Below are positions 1 to 8,579 of a stretch of 64,000 nt of DNA, one piece after another. The position numbers were made by a program, and so were the translations under genes. Location: contig NZ_WHNQ01000005.1 of NCBI RefSeq assembly GCF_009362785.1, forward strand, positions 186,001 to 250,000, read 5' to 3'. The notes below the pieces were generated by a model, which was not told the origin of the DNA, ran no database searches, and saw only the letters and a list, made by a program, of their open reading frames with translations. Numbering within the stretch: position 1 is the first letter of the stretch; the number at the start of each line of letters is the position of its first letter. The stretch is from Paraburkholderia atlantica (GTDB lineage Bacteria > Pseudomonadota > Gammaproteobacteria > Burkholderiales > Burkholderiaceae).

Positions 1-349
1 GCCACATCGGATAGCGACGATTCGCAGGCCGTTCCGCCCGTCCGCCGCTATCGGAGGCAACATCCTCAAGGCGTTCGATGGTCGTATTCGAGCGGTCCCA
101 CTCTGTGAGCACCAGAATGCGGGTCCGGTCCGGCAGGCGATAAAGTGAAATCAGGCGCAGGCCAGCCGTGATTGACAGATCGTTCTGCTGCCGGTCTTCG
201 TCGGACAGGATCCCCCAGTCGCCCGTGATGTGCCTGAGCACTACGCTGATGACGGGAATGCCATTCGCGCGCAGTGCGGTGAGCGCGACCGGCGTGATGA
301 GCAACCGCCCTGGACGGAAAAGCGGTTTGATCCGCGTTGTTTGGTTCAT
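1..349 (-). CDS. plasmid-related small protein, C-terminus outside window
   Basis: The reading frame starts at an ATG with a GGAG ribosome binding site about 8 bases upstream and runs off the left edge of the window, so only the first 116 codons are visible. The protein begins MNQTTRIKPLFRPGRLLITP and contains a GDWG...LSDEDRQQND stretch and a later TRILVLTEWDRSNTTI segment. This pattern resembles the short cytosolic proteins of roughly 100 residues often annotated as plasmid-related on ICEs and plasmids; the molecular function is unknown. It follows the membrane-protein gene in the same direction and probably belongs to the same leftward block of mobile-element genes. Family assignment is from memory of the GDWG/TE-DRS pattern. 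Confidence 0.7.
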   Translation of the reverse strand, partial: MNQTTRIKPLFRPGRLLITPVALTALRANGIPVISVVLRHITGDWGILSDEDRQQNDLSITAGLRLISLYRLPDRTRILVLTEWDRSNTTIERLEDVASDSGGRAERPANRRYPMW

Positions 350-445
350 GGGTAATTCTCCAGAAAACGGGCGCGCACGGGCCTCCGGATGAACCGGATG
401 CGTGTTCGCTGGAATGAGAGGAAATGCCGGCGCGGAAAACGCCGG

Positions 446-1522
446 TCAGGCTATGCGATCGACGAGTGCGCGACGGAGGCTGACAGCCTTCGCCTGGGAG
501 CAACCCAGATGGCGGCGGATGTCGGCAACGGTCGGACGCAGCAATCCCCCGGCGACATAGCTTGCGAGTTGGATGAGGTCGTCGTTTATGGGATCGGATG
601 CGAACGATGCTGATTGCCCATCGTTTCGTTGAATGTCACTGCGCACCGTGTCGCTGCGACGGGTTGTCGAGGTTTCGCGACTAATGGATCCATCTGCGTG
701 AGCCACCGGGAACGGCGCGATGGCTGGAGGAGTCACATTCGTCACGTTCGCGGCTACCTCGGTCATGGGCGCGATCGCGTCGGCAGTAGTCGCGACTGTC
801 GCGATCACGGGTGGTGTTGGCTCCTTTAAGACTGGTAGCGACGACGACTGAAGCGCGACCAACCACAGCAGGCACGCGACCCCTTCGAGGACGGCGGCGA
901 AGAGTGACCCAAACAGCAGGTCGATGCGGGCGACTGGCACGCCGAGTAGCGCGGCGAGTCGCGATGCAACTGGATCGGCTCGTAACGCGTCGCGTCGGGT
1001 CGTGACCCGCTCTTCCGCGATTTGCTGACGCCGGATGTCGTCCGCTTCGGCATTCAGAGCATCGACCTTGGCCGCGAGCGTCGTGCGTCGGGCTTCGAGC
1101 GTTGGGCAGTTGCCCGGACAGTGGCGTGCATCCGCGGCGGCAAGTTGCGCCGTCACGGCCGCGCGCTCCGTCATGACGGTCGTAAGACTGCGGGCCGCGG
1201 TGGGGGGCGGCGCGGCAGAGAGCGCCGACGCGCGCAGTTCACCTGCATGCTGCTGGGCCGACACGAAGAAAACCGCATGGCCGATACACGCAGTTACCAG
1301 GCACGTGGCCCATAGGACACTACCCATGACACGGACGAGGGCGGGCGTACCCCGTAGCAGGGCGGGTAACAGATGTGCGCTTGTGACGAGCACCAGTCCG
1401 GTCGCTACCCACGCGAGCCGTTCCGCTAGCCACCCGCCGCGCTGCCAGCCGGCCAGCACCGACATGCAGGCCGCCGTGCCGGTCGCGGCGACGGCCAGGG
1501 CGAGAGCGGGGCGATGGGTCAT
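446..1522 (-). CDS. membrane protein with helix-turn-helix-like C-terminus, mobile element
   Basis: A 358-residue protein of unknown function. Three hydrophobic segments lie near residues 8-30, 38-56 and 66-88, then a soluble, Ala- and Arg-rich coiled-coil-like region at about 110-185, then a fourth hydrophobic segment at about 205-230. A variable, low-complexity linker follows. The last 45 residues (about 315-358) contain a VADIRRHLGCSQAKAVSLRR stretch that looks like a winged-helix or helix-turn-helix recognition unit. The start is supported by GGGAAGG upstream and by an ATGA overlap with the stop of the preceding gene, so the two are co-transcribed. Membrane proteins of this build are common on Burkholderiaceae integrative elements, but I cannot name a function. 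Confidence 0.7.
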   Translation of the reverse strand: MTHRPALALAVAATGTAACMSVLAGWQRGGWLAERLAWVATGLVLVTSAHLLPALLRGTPALVRVMGSVLWATCLVTACIGHAVFFVSAQQHAGELRASALSAAPPPTAARSLTTVMTERAAVTAQLAAADARHCPGNCPTLEARRTTLAAKVDALNAEADDIRRQQIAEERVTTRRDALRADPVASRLAALLGVPVARIDLLFGSLFAAVLEGVACLLWLVALQSSSLPVLKEPTPPVIATVATTADAIAPMTEVAANVTNVTPPAIAPFPVAHADGSISRETSTTRRSDTVRSDIQRNDGQSASFASDPINDDLIQLASYVAGGLLRPTVADIRRHLGCSQAKAVSLRRALVDRIA

Positions 1523-2448
1523 GCGGCCTTCCCGCCGAGTAGCGCGGCACGCTGGTCCAGCCGGTTCTGCAGGCTGGGTCTGATAGTCGCCGGAGTTTCG
1601 ACGTGACCAGTATCGTGACCATTACCATGACCGCGGTCGTCCCCGGATTCCGGTGGATAGAACTCTTCGGCGACAGCAGCGCTTTCCTCGATACTCTCTT
1701 CGAACGCCCCGTTACTGAAACCGGCGTGGGCGGCAGTATCGAGCGCCTGCTGGTCAAAGCCGGCCGTCTTGCGACGGGCATCCAGTTCGCGCGCCTCGAT
1801 GATCGCCGCTTCGAGCGTGCTGTTCGCCCGCACGCAGAGATCGACGTAGTAGATTGCGGAACGGTAGCTCTGCGTGGTGGACTTGCCGCGCAGTTTGAGT
1901 TCGAGCGGCAGGCAGGCGAGCAGGTTGCCCGAGACAGCCGCGAAGTAGTGAAGACGCGCGGCCAGGGTTCTGATCGAGTTAAAGCTCGTGGTCCTGAACA
2001 CGAACGACCCAAGTTCGTCTTCGTCGCCAATCAGCACGTTCAAGCGACCATATGGCTTGCAGGCTCCGCCCTGACCGAATGCACATGCGTCTGGAGACGG
2101 ACACGGCAGTTCCTCGATTCCCGAACCACCAGCACGGCGGCAGGTTTCGCCGTTGCCGACGCACACTGGCCGTCCGGTGTCGCGGTCGAAACACGAATAC
2201 TCAGCACGCAGGTTCAGATCGGGATCGTTGAACAGGAAGCGCACTGGGATCGCGCGCAACTTGCCCGATGTCGCCTTGCGCAGTGCTTCGTTGAACGGAT
2301 GCAGCAGCCACTCCCCGCGCTGCTGCACCTGCGTCGTGAGCGTGAACTGATCGTCCTTCTCCGGCAGACGCTTGCCGTTCTTCTCGACAACACGGCCGAT
2401 GGAGATTCTTCCGACAACTGGTGGGGTGATAGCAAGGCCCTTCAGCAT
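1519..2448 (-). CDS. recombination-directionality-factor-like / metal-binding protein
   Basis: A 309-residue cytosolic protein beginning MLKGLAITPPVVGRISIGRV. The start is chosen because the ATG has GGAG seven bases upstream; the longer open frame extends into the neighbouring gene. Cysteines at about residues 80-115 (CVGNGETC, then LPCPSPDAC and GGACKPYGR) suggest a zinc site. A FRTTSFNSIRTLAARL segment follows. I recall this pattern from plasmid and ICE proteins annotated as hydrolase or metal-binding protein and related to phage recombination directionality factors; the role in excision is inferred. The acidic C-terminal tail is poorly conserved. It overlaps the downstream membrane-protein gene by ATGA and lies 43 bases after the YqaJ nuclease, so the set looks like one operon. 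Confidence 0.65.
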   Translation of the reverse strand: MLKGLAITPPVVGRISIGRVVEKNGKRLPEKDDQFTLTTQVQQRGEWLLHPFNEALRKATSGKLRAIPVRFLFNDPDLNLRAEYSCFDRDTGRPVCVGNGETCRRAGGSGIEELPCPSPDACAFGQGGACKPYGRLNVLIGDEDELGSFVFRTTSFNSIRTLAARLHYFAAVSGNLLACLPLELKLRGKSTTQSYRSAIYYVDLCVRANSTLEAAIIEARELDARRKTAGFDQQALDTAAHAGFSNGAFEESIEESAAVAEEFYPPESGDDRGHGNGHDTGHVETPATIRPSLQNRLDQRAALLGGKAA

Positions 2449-2491
2449 GACAATGCTCCTGTAGATGTAGTAGAAGTAATGGAACGGTAGG

Positions 2492-3487
2492 TCAGGTCGA
2501 TACGAGAAACCGGCGCGAACCCGGTTTGCTGATGGCGTACTGCGTGGCGAACTGAGGGTGATCGGCGAGCAGCCGTTTGAGATCGACGCCGGAGCCATCC
2601 TTGCTGCGTTTGAACGACACAGAACCCGTCTCGAACTGGGCGCGGTCCGCTTCGCCCATGCTTTGCGCGATGGTCTGCTTGAGCTGGGCTTCAAGCGTCT
2701 GGCGGGTCTTGATCTCGGCTCTTACCGCGACCAGATCCGCGAATGTCGAAGACAGGCGACGATCACCGGTGAAATCGACCGTGCCTCCGGTGCCTGGATA
2801 CAGACAGCGCAGCGCGCGATCCGCCGACTCCGATCCATCGGCGGGAGGCGGCGTATCGGTTTCCACATACCGCCAGAACACCCCTTCCAGTTCGATGAGC
2901 CGGGCAATAAGTGCGTCGTCGCGCTCAATGCGATGCACGTCGAGCTTCTGGCCGCACAGCAACACGGCGACATCGGCCGCCTGCCTGCCCGTCACGGCGA
3001 GCTGATGCTGTACCTGGATCTGCACATATTCCGGTACCCCTTCACGCCAGAGTCGCGCACCGAACTCGCCCGCCGTCTTGCATTCGAGCAACTGGACCTC
3101 GCGGTTGCCGACAACTTCACGATCCACGTTCGCGAGCATGAATGGGATCGTGGGGTGCTGGAGGATCGCGTTGACGCGTCGAACACGGTTGCCCGTCTGC
3201 TTCGTGTAAGACGCCGCGACGATGGGTTCCAGAATCGTCCCCCAGTAGACGGGCTCGGTCGTATCGTCCGGATCGGGCTTCGGCAGGTTGCCGTCCCTGC
3301 CTGTTTTCGTAAGCCAGAGTTCCAGCATCGACTGATAAGGAGAGAGACCCACAGCAGCGGCGGCATCACTGCCACCGATCCCGGATTTCCGCACCTCAAG
3401 CCAGTCTTCGCGTGGCATGTCTTTCGTTTCCACGAGCCGCAATGCCGGGCGGCTGCGATGACGTCCGGCGGGTTCAGGCAAAGCCAT
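2492..3487 (-). CDS. YqaJ-type viral recombinase / exonuclease
   Basis: A 331-residue nuclease of the YqaJ family, which belongs to the lambda-exonuclease-like PD-(D/E)XK fold and processes double-strand ends for single-strand-annealing recombination in phages and mobile elements. The N-terminal half carries the family hallmark SGIGGSDAAAAVGLSPY at about residues 33-49, a YWGTILEPIVA segment with the conserved glutamate, and a later LLECKTA stretch giving the catalytic E-x-K. The C-terminal third is helical, with a coiled-coil-like portion. The ATG is preceded by a near-perfect GGAGGT site seven bases away. A terminator-like hairpin separates it from the DUF932 gene upstream. It probably works together with an annealing or directionality partner in the same block. 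Confidence 0.85.
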   Translation of the reverse strand: MALPEPAGRHRSRPALRLVETKDMPREDWLEVRKSGIGGSDAAAAVGLSPYQSMLELWLTKTGRDGNLPKPDPDDTTEPVYWGTILEPIVAASYTKQTGNRVRRVNAILQHPTIPFMLANVDREVVGNREVQLLECKTAGEFGARLWREGVPEYVQIQVQHQLAVTGRQAADVAVLLCGQKLDVHRIERDDALIARLIELEGVFWRYVETDTPPPADGSESADRALRCLYPGTGGTVDFTGDRRLSSTFADLVAVRAEIKTRQTLEAQLKQTIAQSMGEADRAQFETGSVSFKRSKDGSGVDLKRLLADHPQFATQYAISKPGSRRFLVST

Positions 3488-3507
3488 TTTGACCTCCACA
3501 AATGAAA

Positions 3508-3538
3508 ATGCCCGGCGGGGGAGACCCCGGCCGGGCAT
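3508..3538 (-). terminator. hairpin terminator after the DUF932 gene
   Basis: Reading leftward, nine-base arms (ATGCCCGGC with its complement) enclose a second GGGG/CCCC pairing and a short loop, followed by TTTTCATTT. It lies between the DUF932 gene and the YqaJ gene and may attenuate transcription between them. Confidence 0.65.
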
Positions 3539-3559
3539 GGATGGAAAGGAAGCATGGGT

Positions 3560-4528
3560 TCAGGCGACAAGTCGCATGGCCTCGTCGAAAGCCTTCTGCT
3601 TGAGGGCTGCGCCCGTACCAAACCACGCGGCATCGCGGCGATGATCGTCGCTGCGCGCACGGCGCTGGTGATCGACGAATTCCGTGACCGAATTCAGCAG
3701 GCCCCATGCCGTACCGGCCGCCGATGCCATATCCGAGCCCTTGCCACGACCGGTGAACAGTTCCTGAACGGTTTTGATCGCACTGTCGTTGGTTGCTGCG
3801 ACCGGCGAACTGGCGCTGGTGGTCGGATAGGTCAGCACGCGGCGGAAGAAGGTTTCGGCTGCGCTATCGTTGACCTTGCATTCAGACAGGGCTTTCATGC
3901 GGGCCATAAACCCGTCCCAGCTCGAAATCGCAATGCCGAGCTGGCGTTTCACGGCCTGTGCATCGAACTGGCTGCGGTGCGGCACCTTGACGGCCCCCGT
4001 ACTGTCGCCGAGCGCAATCGCGAGCGTGTTGTTGCATACGACCCTAACCGAGGTGAATTGAGCAGTGGTCGCCAAGGACCCATCACACGCCGTGGCTAGC
4101 AGCAGATAGCCGATCACACGGTCGCGGCCCTTGAGCGTAGCGTTCTGGCCGGTGCGGGCCAGCGCCCAAAGTTTCTTGCCGTCCTTCAAGACACCAGCGG
4201 TCTCCAGTTCATAGCCACCCGCCTCGGAAAGGTCCCGATAAAATTCAATGATCTCAGCCGGCTGCACGACATTGAAGCGTTTGGATACCACTGAAAGCGG
4301 AGCCTTCGTGTCCGCTCGGTAGAGCACTTTCTGTTCGGGAAACGCGTGGATGGAGCCGAGCGTGGTACCCGCCATGCCGGAGACGAAACGGACTTCGGCT
4401 TCCTCAATGCGCCAGTCCATACCTGCCTGTTTCGCCCAGATTTCGAGTGGCTGGTTGGCCGCCAGTTGGTTGCCGAGACCGTGCCACGGGGTTTCGTTCG
4501 CGTAGGCCATGGTTTGTACCAAATGCAT
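3560..4528 (-). CDS. DUF932 plasmid/phage-like protein
   Basis: A 322-residue protein of the DUF932 (phage/plasmid-like TIGR03299) family. Markers are the N-terminal MAYANETPWHGLGNQL, the KVLYRADTKAPLSVVSKRFN stretch, GRDRVIGYLLLATACDGSLA and TSVRVVCNNTLAIAL. These proteins are widespread on plasmids, ICEs and phages; their biochemical role is not known, although association with recombination genes is common. The ATG used here is preceded by GGAG eight bases away; a longer open frame upstream lies across a terminator hairpin and is not likely to be translated. The gene is bounded by hairpins on both sides, so it may be transcribed as its own unit within the leftward mobile-element block. Confidence 0.8.
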   Translation of the reverse strand: MHLVQTMAYANETPWHGLGNQLAANQPLEIWAKQAGMDWRIEEAEVRFVSGMAGTTLGSIHAFPEQKVLYRADTKAPLSVVSKRFNVVQPAEIIEFYRDLSEAGGYELETAGVLKDGKKLWALARTGQNATLKGRDRVIGYLLLATACDGSLATTAQFTSVRVVCNNTLAIALGDSTGAVKVPHRSQFDAQAVKRQLGIAISSWDGFMARMKALSECKVNDSAAETFFRRVLTYPTTSASSPVAATNDSAIKTVQELFTGRGKGSDMASAAGTAWGLLNSVTEFVDHQRRARSDDHRRDAAWFGTGAALKQKAFDEAMRLVA

Positions 4529-4567
4529 GTAGATTCTCCTGATAGATAACGGGAAATAGAAAGCAAA

Positions 4568-4600
4568 AATGCCTACAGCCCTCAGAGGGCTGTAGGCATT
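4568..4600 (-). terminator. strong rho-independent terminator
   Basis: A perfect 15-base-pair inverted repeat (AATGCCTACAGCCCT arms, three-base loop) is followed in the leftward direction by TTTTT and more T-rich sequence. It ends transcription of the small zinc-ribbon gene just to its right. Confidence 0.85.
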
Positions 4601-4635
4601 GAGCGGAAAGGGGAAAGCGAAAAAGTACGCGGGTG

Positions 4636-4977
4636 TTACGACGAATGGGACTTGCTGAAAACGTGATCGCACTCCAGGCAACAAAAATTGTCGAGTACCT
4701 GCTCGTCGATCTGTTCACCGACAGCGGAACCTGCGGCACAGCCTGCAGCGCCGCCTACCAGACCGCCGAGCAATGCGCCGCAGATTCCGCCAAACAGGGA
4801 ACCGATCGGTCCGGCGACAAGGCCAATGGCGGCCCCGGCTTCGGCGCCTCCCAATGCCGCAGCGGCAGCGCCACCGGCACCAGCGACTGTGCCGACAGCA
4901 GCACCGGCCTTGCGCGCGGTATCGCGAGTTGTGATGCGAAGAGAGTTACAACGGGGGCAACAAACAGAATGGTTCAT
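4636..4977 (-). CDS. glycine-zipper protein with split zinc ribbon
   Basis: A 113-residue protein whose first residues contain CCPRC and whose last 20 contain CCLEC, which together can form one four-cysteine zinc ribbon. Between them lies a long Gly/Ala-rich stretch (about residues 22-92) with repeated GxxxG-like spacing, for example LGGAEAGAAIGLVAGPIGSL, typical of glycine-zipper membrane-associated segments. The start ATG has GAGG about eight bases upstream and a strong terminator follows the stop, so this is a complete, autonomous gene. Such small proteins occur on plasmids and ICEs, but no function is known to me. The split of the two CxxC pairs around a membrane-active segment is unusual. 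Confidence 0.7.
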   Translation of the reverse strand: MNHSVCCPRCNSLRITTRDTARKAGAAVGTVAGAGGAAAAALGGAEAGAAIGLVAGPIGSLFGGICGALLGGLVGGAAGCAAGSAVGEQIDEQVLDNFCCLECDHVFSKSHSS

Positions 4978-5160
4978 ATATCAGCCTCATGTAGGATCAG
5001 GGAAAACGGCGTTGCCTAGGCATTCCGGGCGGATGCTCAATGAGGTGATATGTAATTTCAAAAATCTGGAATCGAAGCGGCGTGCAGGCAAAAGGGGCAA
5101 GGTGCTGGCGACATGGTGGGGGGCCGGCTTATAACTTACACAGGCAGAAACAGCGAAAAG

Positions 5161-5446
5161 GATCTCAATGAGCTTAAACCGCGGTGTGTGGGCGTAGCTG
5201 CCGCCGATCACCAGCCCTTCCTCGCCCCCGTGGAACTGGCATGCCTCGCGCATGTCGACGTGCAACGGCGTAAACACTGTGTTCGGCGCCGTCTTGTCTG
5301 CATGCTGCCGCCACGCGCGCGGATGAAGTCGTCCACCCGGGAATAGCAACTGTCATAACCAGGCCGCCTGGATCTCCTGGAACAACATTCGCCCCGTACG
5401 CCGCTTCTTCTTCGGGCGCCGGGCATCGACGGCCAGTGCCTGCGTC
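5161..5446 (-). pseudogene. IS21-family istA transposase remnant
   Basis: Read leftward, this stretch encodes in order RRTGRMLFQEIQAA, GYDSCYSRVDDFIRA, then AWRQHADKTAPNTVFTPL, a REACQF segment and GEEGLVIGG. Together they follow the IS21 IstA pattern of RTG..LFQEI...GY..SYSRV..FIR.WR...FVPL....AFQFDW.EEGLVIGG. The middle piece is in a different frame from the outer two and an in-frame stop interrupts the main frame, so the gene is dead. Both termini and the rest of the transposase are missing. It sits in the 767-base gap 4978-5744, where I see no intact gene; the remaining part holds the promoter region of the rightward defence operon. Confidence 0.65.
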
Positions 5447-5744
5447 GCGTCTCGTGAAACGGGGGCTGTTCCAGCCCGAGCGGCTTAGATAGGCCTGGAG
5501 AGCAAGCGGACAGGACTGGGAGCGGCGAAAGGGATTCGCCAGCATTTCCCTTAGAATATGCTAGCCGGCATGAAGTAACGTCTAAAGTTTCCGGAGCCGA
5601 AGCAAATCAGGCGACCAGAGAGGCTAGGTCTCCCCCAGTGATGTCCCGGTTTTAGCGAGATCGAACCGTTATAAGGGTTGGCTGCAATTTTGCAGCATTG
5701 GAAAAAGGGAGAATGCTGGTGTTTCAGGAAGGCTTTGGCGGACA

Positions 5745-8579
5745 ATGACCACATCCCACAAATTCACGAAGCATCAAAGCAGCTTTTTTGCGCACCGTAT
5801 TACGCTCGAAGGTATAGGGGACGACGCGCTCGCGCAATCCCTCTCAACTGCACGCGTCGACATGAATCCGCATCAGGTCGATGCCGCCCTGTTCGCGCTC
5901 GCATCTCCATTGTCCAAAGGGGTCGTCCTGGCCGACGAAGTCGGTCTCGGGAAAACCATCGAGGCGAGTCTTGTTATTGCGCAAAGATGGGCCGAGCGCA
6001 AACGCAAAATACTTCTAGTTGTCCCTGCATCGTTGCGGAAGCAATGGAGTCAGGAGCTAATTGAGAAATTCTCGCTGCCTTCGACGATCATCGAGAGCAG
6101 GAGCTACAACTTGGCTAAAAAGAACGGGAACCCCCGCCCTTTCAGTGTCGCCGACAGCATCCTCGTCACCTCCTATGAGTTTGCTGCCACGAAAGCGGAA
6201 GATGTCCAGCGGGAATCGTGGGACCTCGTCGTCTATGACGAAGCGCACCGGCTTCGGAACGTCTACAAGCAGGGAACTGGCTTGCGCGCCAAGCGACTGC
6301 GTGACGCGACCGCCGATTGTTTCAAGATCCTACTTACAGCCACGCCGCTGCAGAACTCCTTGATGGAGCTCTACGGCCTCGTCTCCGTGATCGATGAGCA
6401 TTTCTTCGGCGATGAAAAAAGCTTCCGTGCCGCGTATGTCGGCGCTTCGTCTACGAGGAATTCATTCCTGTTCCTGAGGAAGCGTCTCGAGGCCGTCTGC
6501 AAACGGACGCTGCGCCGGCAGGTGCAGCAGGCCGGTCTAATCAAATACACGGCACGCAGTCCGCTGACCCTGTCTTTCGAGCCGTCTGACGATGAAGCAG
6601 AGCTGTATGCTGGCGTATCGGCTTATCTGCAACGCCCTGGTACCATCGGTTTCGGCGACAGGCCGAATGCGCTTGTCACCCTAGTCGTACGCAAGATCCT
6701 TGGATCTTCGACGTTTGCGGTTTCCGAAACCTTGGCCAAGATCATCGATCGACTTCGTGACAAGCAGCGGCCAACGATTGAGAACTTTGTAGATTACGAC
6801 ACGATCGACGAAACGGCGGAAGAATTCGAGGACGACGGAGTTGAGGAAGACGATATCGACCCTGTCAAGCTCGCGGCCGAGATCGCCGAACTCGAGGGAT
6901 ACCGTGCCCTGGCCCTGGCCATCGGGGAGAACGCGAAGGGCGGCAAGCTTGTCGGTGCCCTGCCCGGTGCATTCGATACGATCGAGTCGAAGGGCGGCCA
7001 GCGGAAAGCGGTGATTTTCACCGAATCTGTCCGGACGCAGCGCTATCTGGCTGATCTGCTCACCGCCAACGGCTATGGCGAGGAGATCGTTCTTCTCAAC
7101 GGCCAGAACAACGATCCGTCCAGCGGGGCGCTTTACCGCGACTGGTTGGCCCGTCATAAAGACTCGGACGCTATCTCGGGGTCGAAGAGCGCCGACATGA
7201 AGGCCGCGATCGTTGAGGCATTTCGTGACCACAAATCTATCCTGATCGCGACGGAATCTGGCGCGGAAGGCATCAACCTGCAATTTTGCTCTCTGCTCTT
7301 CAACTTCGACCTGCCCTGGAACCCGCAGCGTGTCGAGCAGCGCATCGGTCGCTGCCACCGTTATGGCCAGAAGATCGATGTGACTGTGGTCAACTTCCTC
7401 AACCTGAAGAACAGGGCTGAACAGCGCGTCTTCGAACTGCTCGACCAAAAATTCAGGTTGTTCGACGGGGTGTTCGGAGCCAGCGACGAGGTCTTGGGCG
7501 CGATCGAGCGTGGCGTCGATATCGAGAAACGCATTCTTGAGATCGTTCAGGCCGCCCGCAATGAAGACGAGATCAACACCGCATTCGACCAGCTGCAAAC
7601 CGACTTACAGGCGCAGATCAGCGAGCAGGTCCTTGACGCGCGCAAGCGCCTGCTGGAGAACGTTGACGAAAAGGTCATTCGGCAACTGAAATCCCGGGAC
7701 GACGAGATCCGCAAGCATCTCTCCGACTTCGATCGAGACCTTCTTCGCATTGCCCGGGCTGAATTGCCGGAGGCGGAATTCCATGCGGATGATGAGCGCC
7801 GCTTTGATTACCTAGACCACACCTACACGACCGAATGGCCGCTCGCCGACGAACGGGGCTGGCAGTTCTTCCGGCTGACGGAGGGCACGCTGGCCCAGAA
7901 GGTGATTGCTGACGCCAAGAGCCGCCAGTTCGACGGCGCGAACCACCTCCGGTTCGACCTATCAGCCTACCCAGGCCGGCTCGCCGATGTCGAGCCGCTG
8001 CGGGGATCGAAAGGCTGGCTGCGTGTGGCCAAGCTGCGCGTGAATACCGCCGCCCTGGTGCGCGACTATCTCGTTCTCTCAACCACGGCGGATGAGGGAG
8101 AAGCACCACATCCGGAAACGATGGAGCGTCTGCTGTCGGTTCCCGCGCATGACGCCGGCCCGGCGACCGCCGCGCCCATTAGCGATCTCGACACCATCGA
8201 AACCGCTCGCAGGGCAGATCTTCTCGCCTTGGCTGAAGCGGAAAATGACGCATGGCTCGAAGAGGAAAGTGAAAAGCTGGACGCCTATGCCGATGACCTC
8301 GAAAGGGCGTTCGAGGCAGAGATCAAGGCCATCGATATCGAAATCAAAGCCGCCAAGAAGGCCCTCCGGGGCTCAAATTTGGCGATGAGCGAAAAACTCG
8401 CGGAAAAGCGCCGTATCAGCGCGCAGGAAGCAAAACGGGACAAGATGAAAGCAGAATTTTTTGATCGAAAGGCAGAGATCCGCGCTGAAGTGGAATCGAT
8501 GCTCGATAAAATTCAGGAAACCCTGAAACTCTCCCCTGAACTGACACCGTTGTTCACGGTGCGCTGGGAGGTTGCATGA
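5745..8579 (+). CDS. SNF2-family helicase of a restriction-like defence operon
   Basis: A 944-residue superfamily 2 helicase. The Walker A motif is DEVGLGKT near residues 64-71 and the Walker B box is DEAH near 165-168, followed by LLTATPLQN (motif III). The C-terminal helicase half (about residues 420-560) has ATESGAEGINLQF and QRVEQRIGRCHRYGQ, the standard SNF2/Rad54-like motifs V and VI. The last 300 residues hold a predicted soluble region and a long charged coiled coil (about 840-935). The stop overlaps the start of the methyltransferase gene by ATGA, so the two are translationally coupled. DISARM DrmD is also a SNF2-like protein next to a methylase, but DrmA, DrmB and DrmC are not present here. 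It probably remodels or translocates DNA for the Mod-Res pair. Confidence 0.9.
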   Translation: MTTSHKFTKHQSSFFAHRITLEGIGDDALAQSLSTARVDMNPHQVDAALFALASPLSKGVVLADEVGLGKTIEASLVIAQRWAERKRKILLVVPASLRKQWSQELIEKFSLPSTIIESRSYNLAKKNGNPRPFSVADSILVTSYEFAATKAEDVQRESWDLVVYDEAHRLRNVYKQGTGLRAKRLRDATADCFKILLTATPLQNSLMELYGLVSVIDEHFFGDEKSFRAAYVGASSTRNSFLFLRKRLEAVCKRTLRRQVQQAGLIKYTARSPLTLSFEPSDDEAELYAGVSAYLQRPGTIGFGDRPNALVTLVVRKILGSSTFAVSETLAKIIDRLRDKQRPTIENFVDYDTIDETAEEFEDDGVEEDDIDPVKLAAEIAELEGYRALALAIGENAKGGKLVGALPGAFDTIESKGGQRKAVIFTESVRTQRYLADLLTANGYGEEIVLLNGQNNDPSSGALYRDWLARHKDSDAISGSKSADMKAAIVEAFRDHKSILIATESGAEGINLQFCSLLFNFDLPWNPQRVEQRIGRCHRYGQKIDVTVVNFLNLKNRAEQRVFELLDQKFRLFDGVFGASDEVLGAIERGVDIEKRILEIVQAARNEDEINTAFDQLQTDLQAQISEQVLDARKRLLENVDEKVIRQLKSRDDEIRKHLSDFDRDLLRIARAELPEAEFHADDERRFDYLDHTYTTEWPLADERGWQFFRLTEGTLAQKVIADAKSRQFDGANHLRFDLSAYPGRLADVEPLRGSKGWLRVAKLRVNTAALVRDYLVLSTTADEGEAPHPETMERLLSVPAHDAGPATAAPISDLDTIETARRADLLALAEAENDAWLEEESEKLDAYADDLERAFEAEIKAIDIEIKAAKKALRGSNLAMSEKLAEKRRISAQEAKRDKMKAEFFDRKAEIRAEVESMLDKIQETLKLSPELTPLFTVRWEVA

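Noticed and set aside
66..503. Open frame of 145 codons at the left end, minus strand
   Set aside because: Out of frame with the plasmid-related protein at 1-349, which has a ribosome binding site and family pattern.
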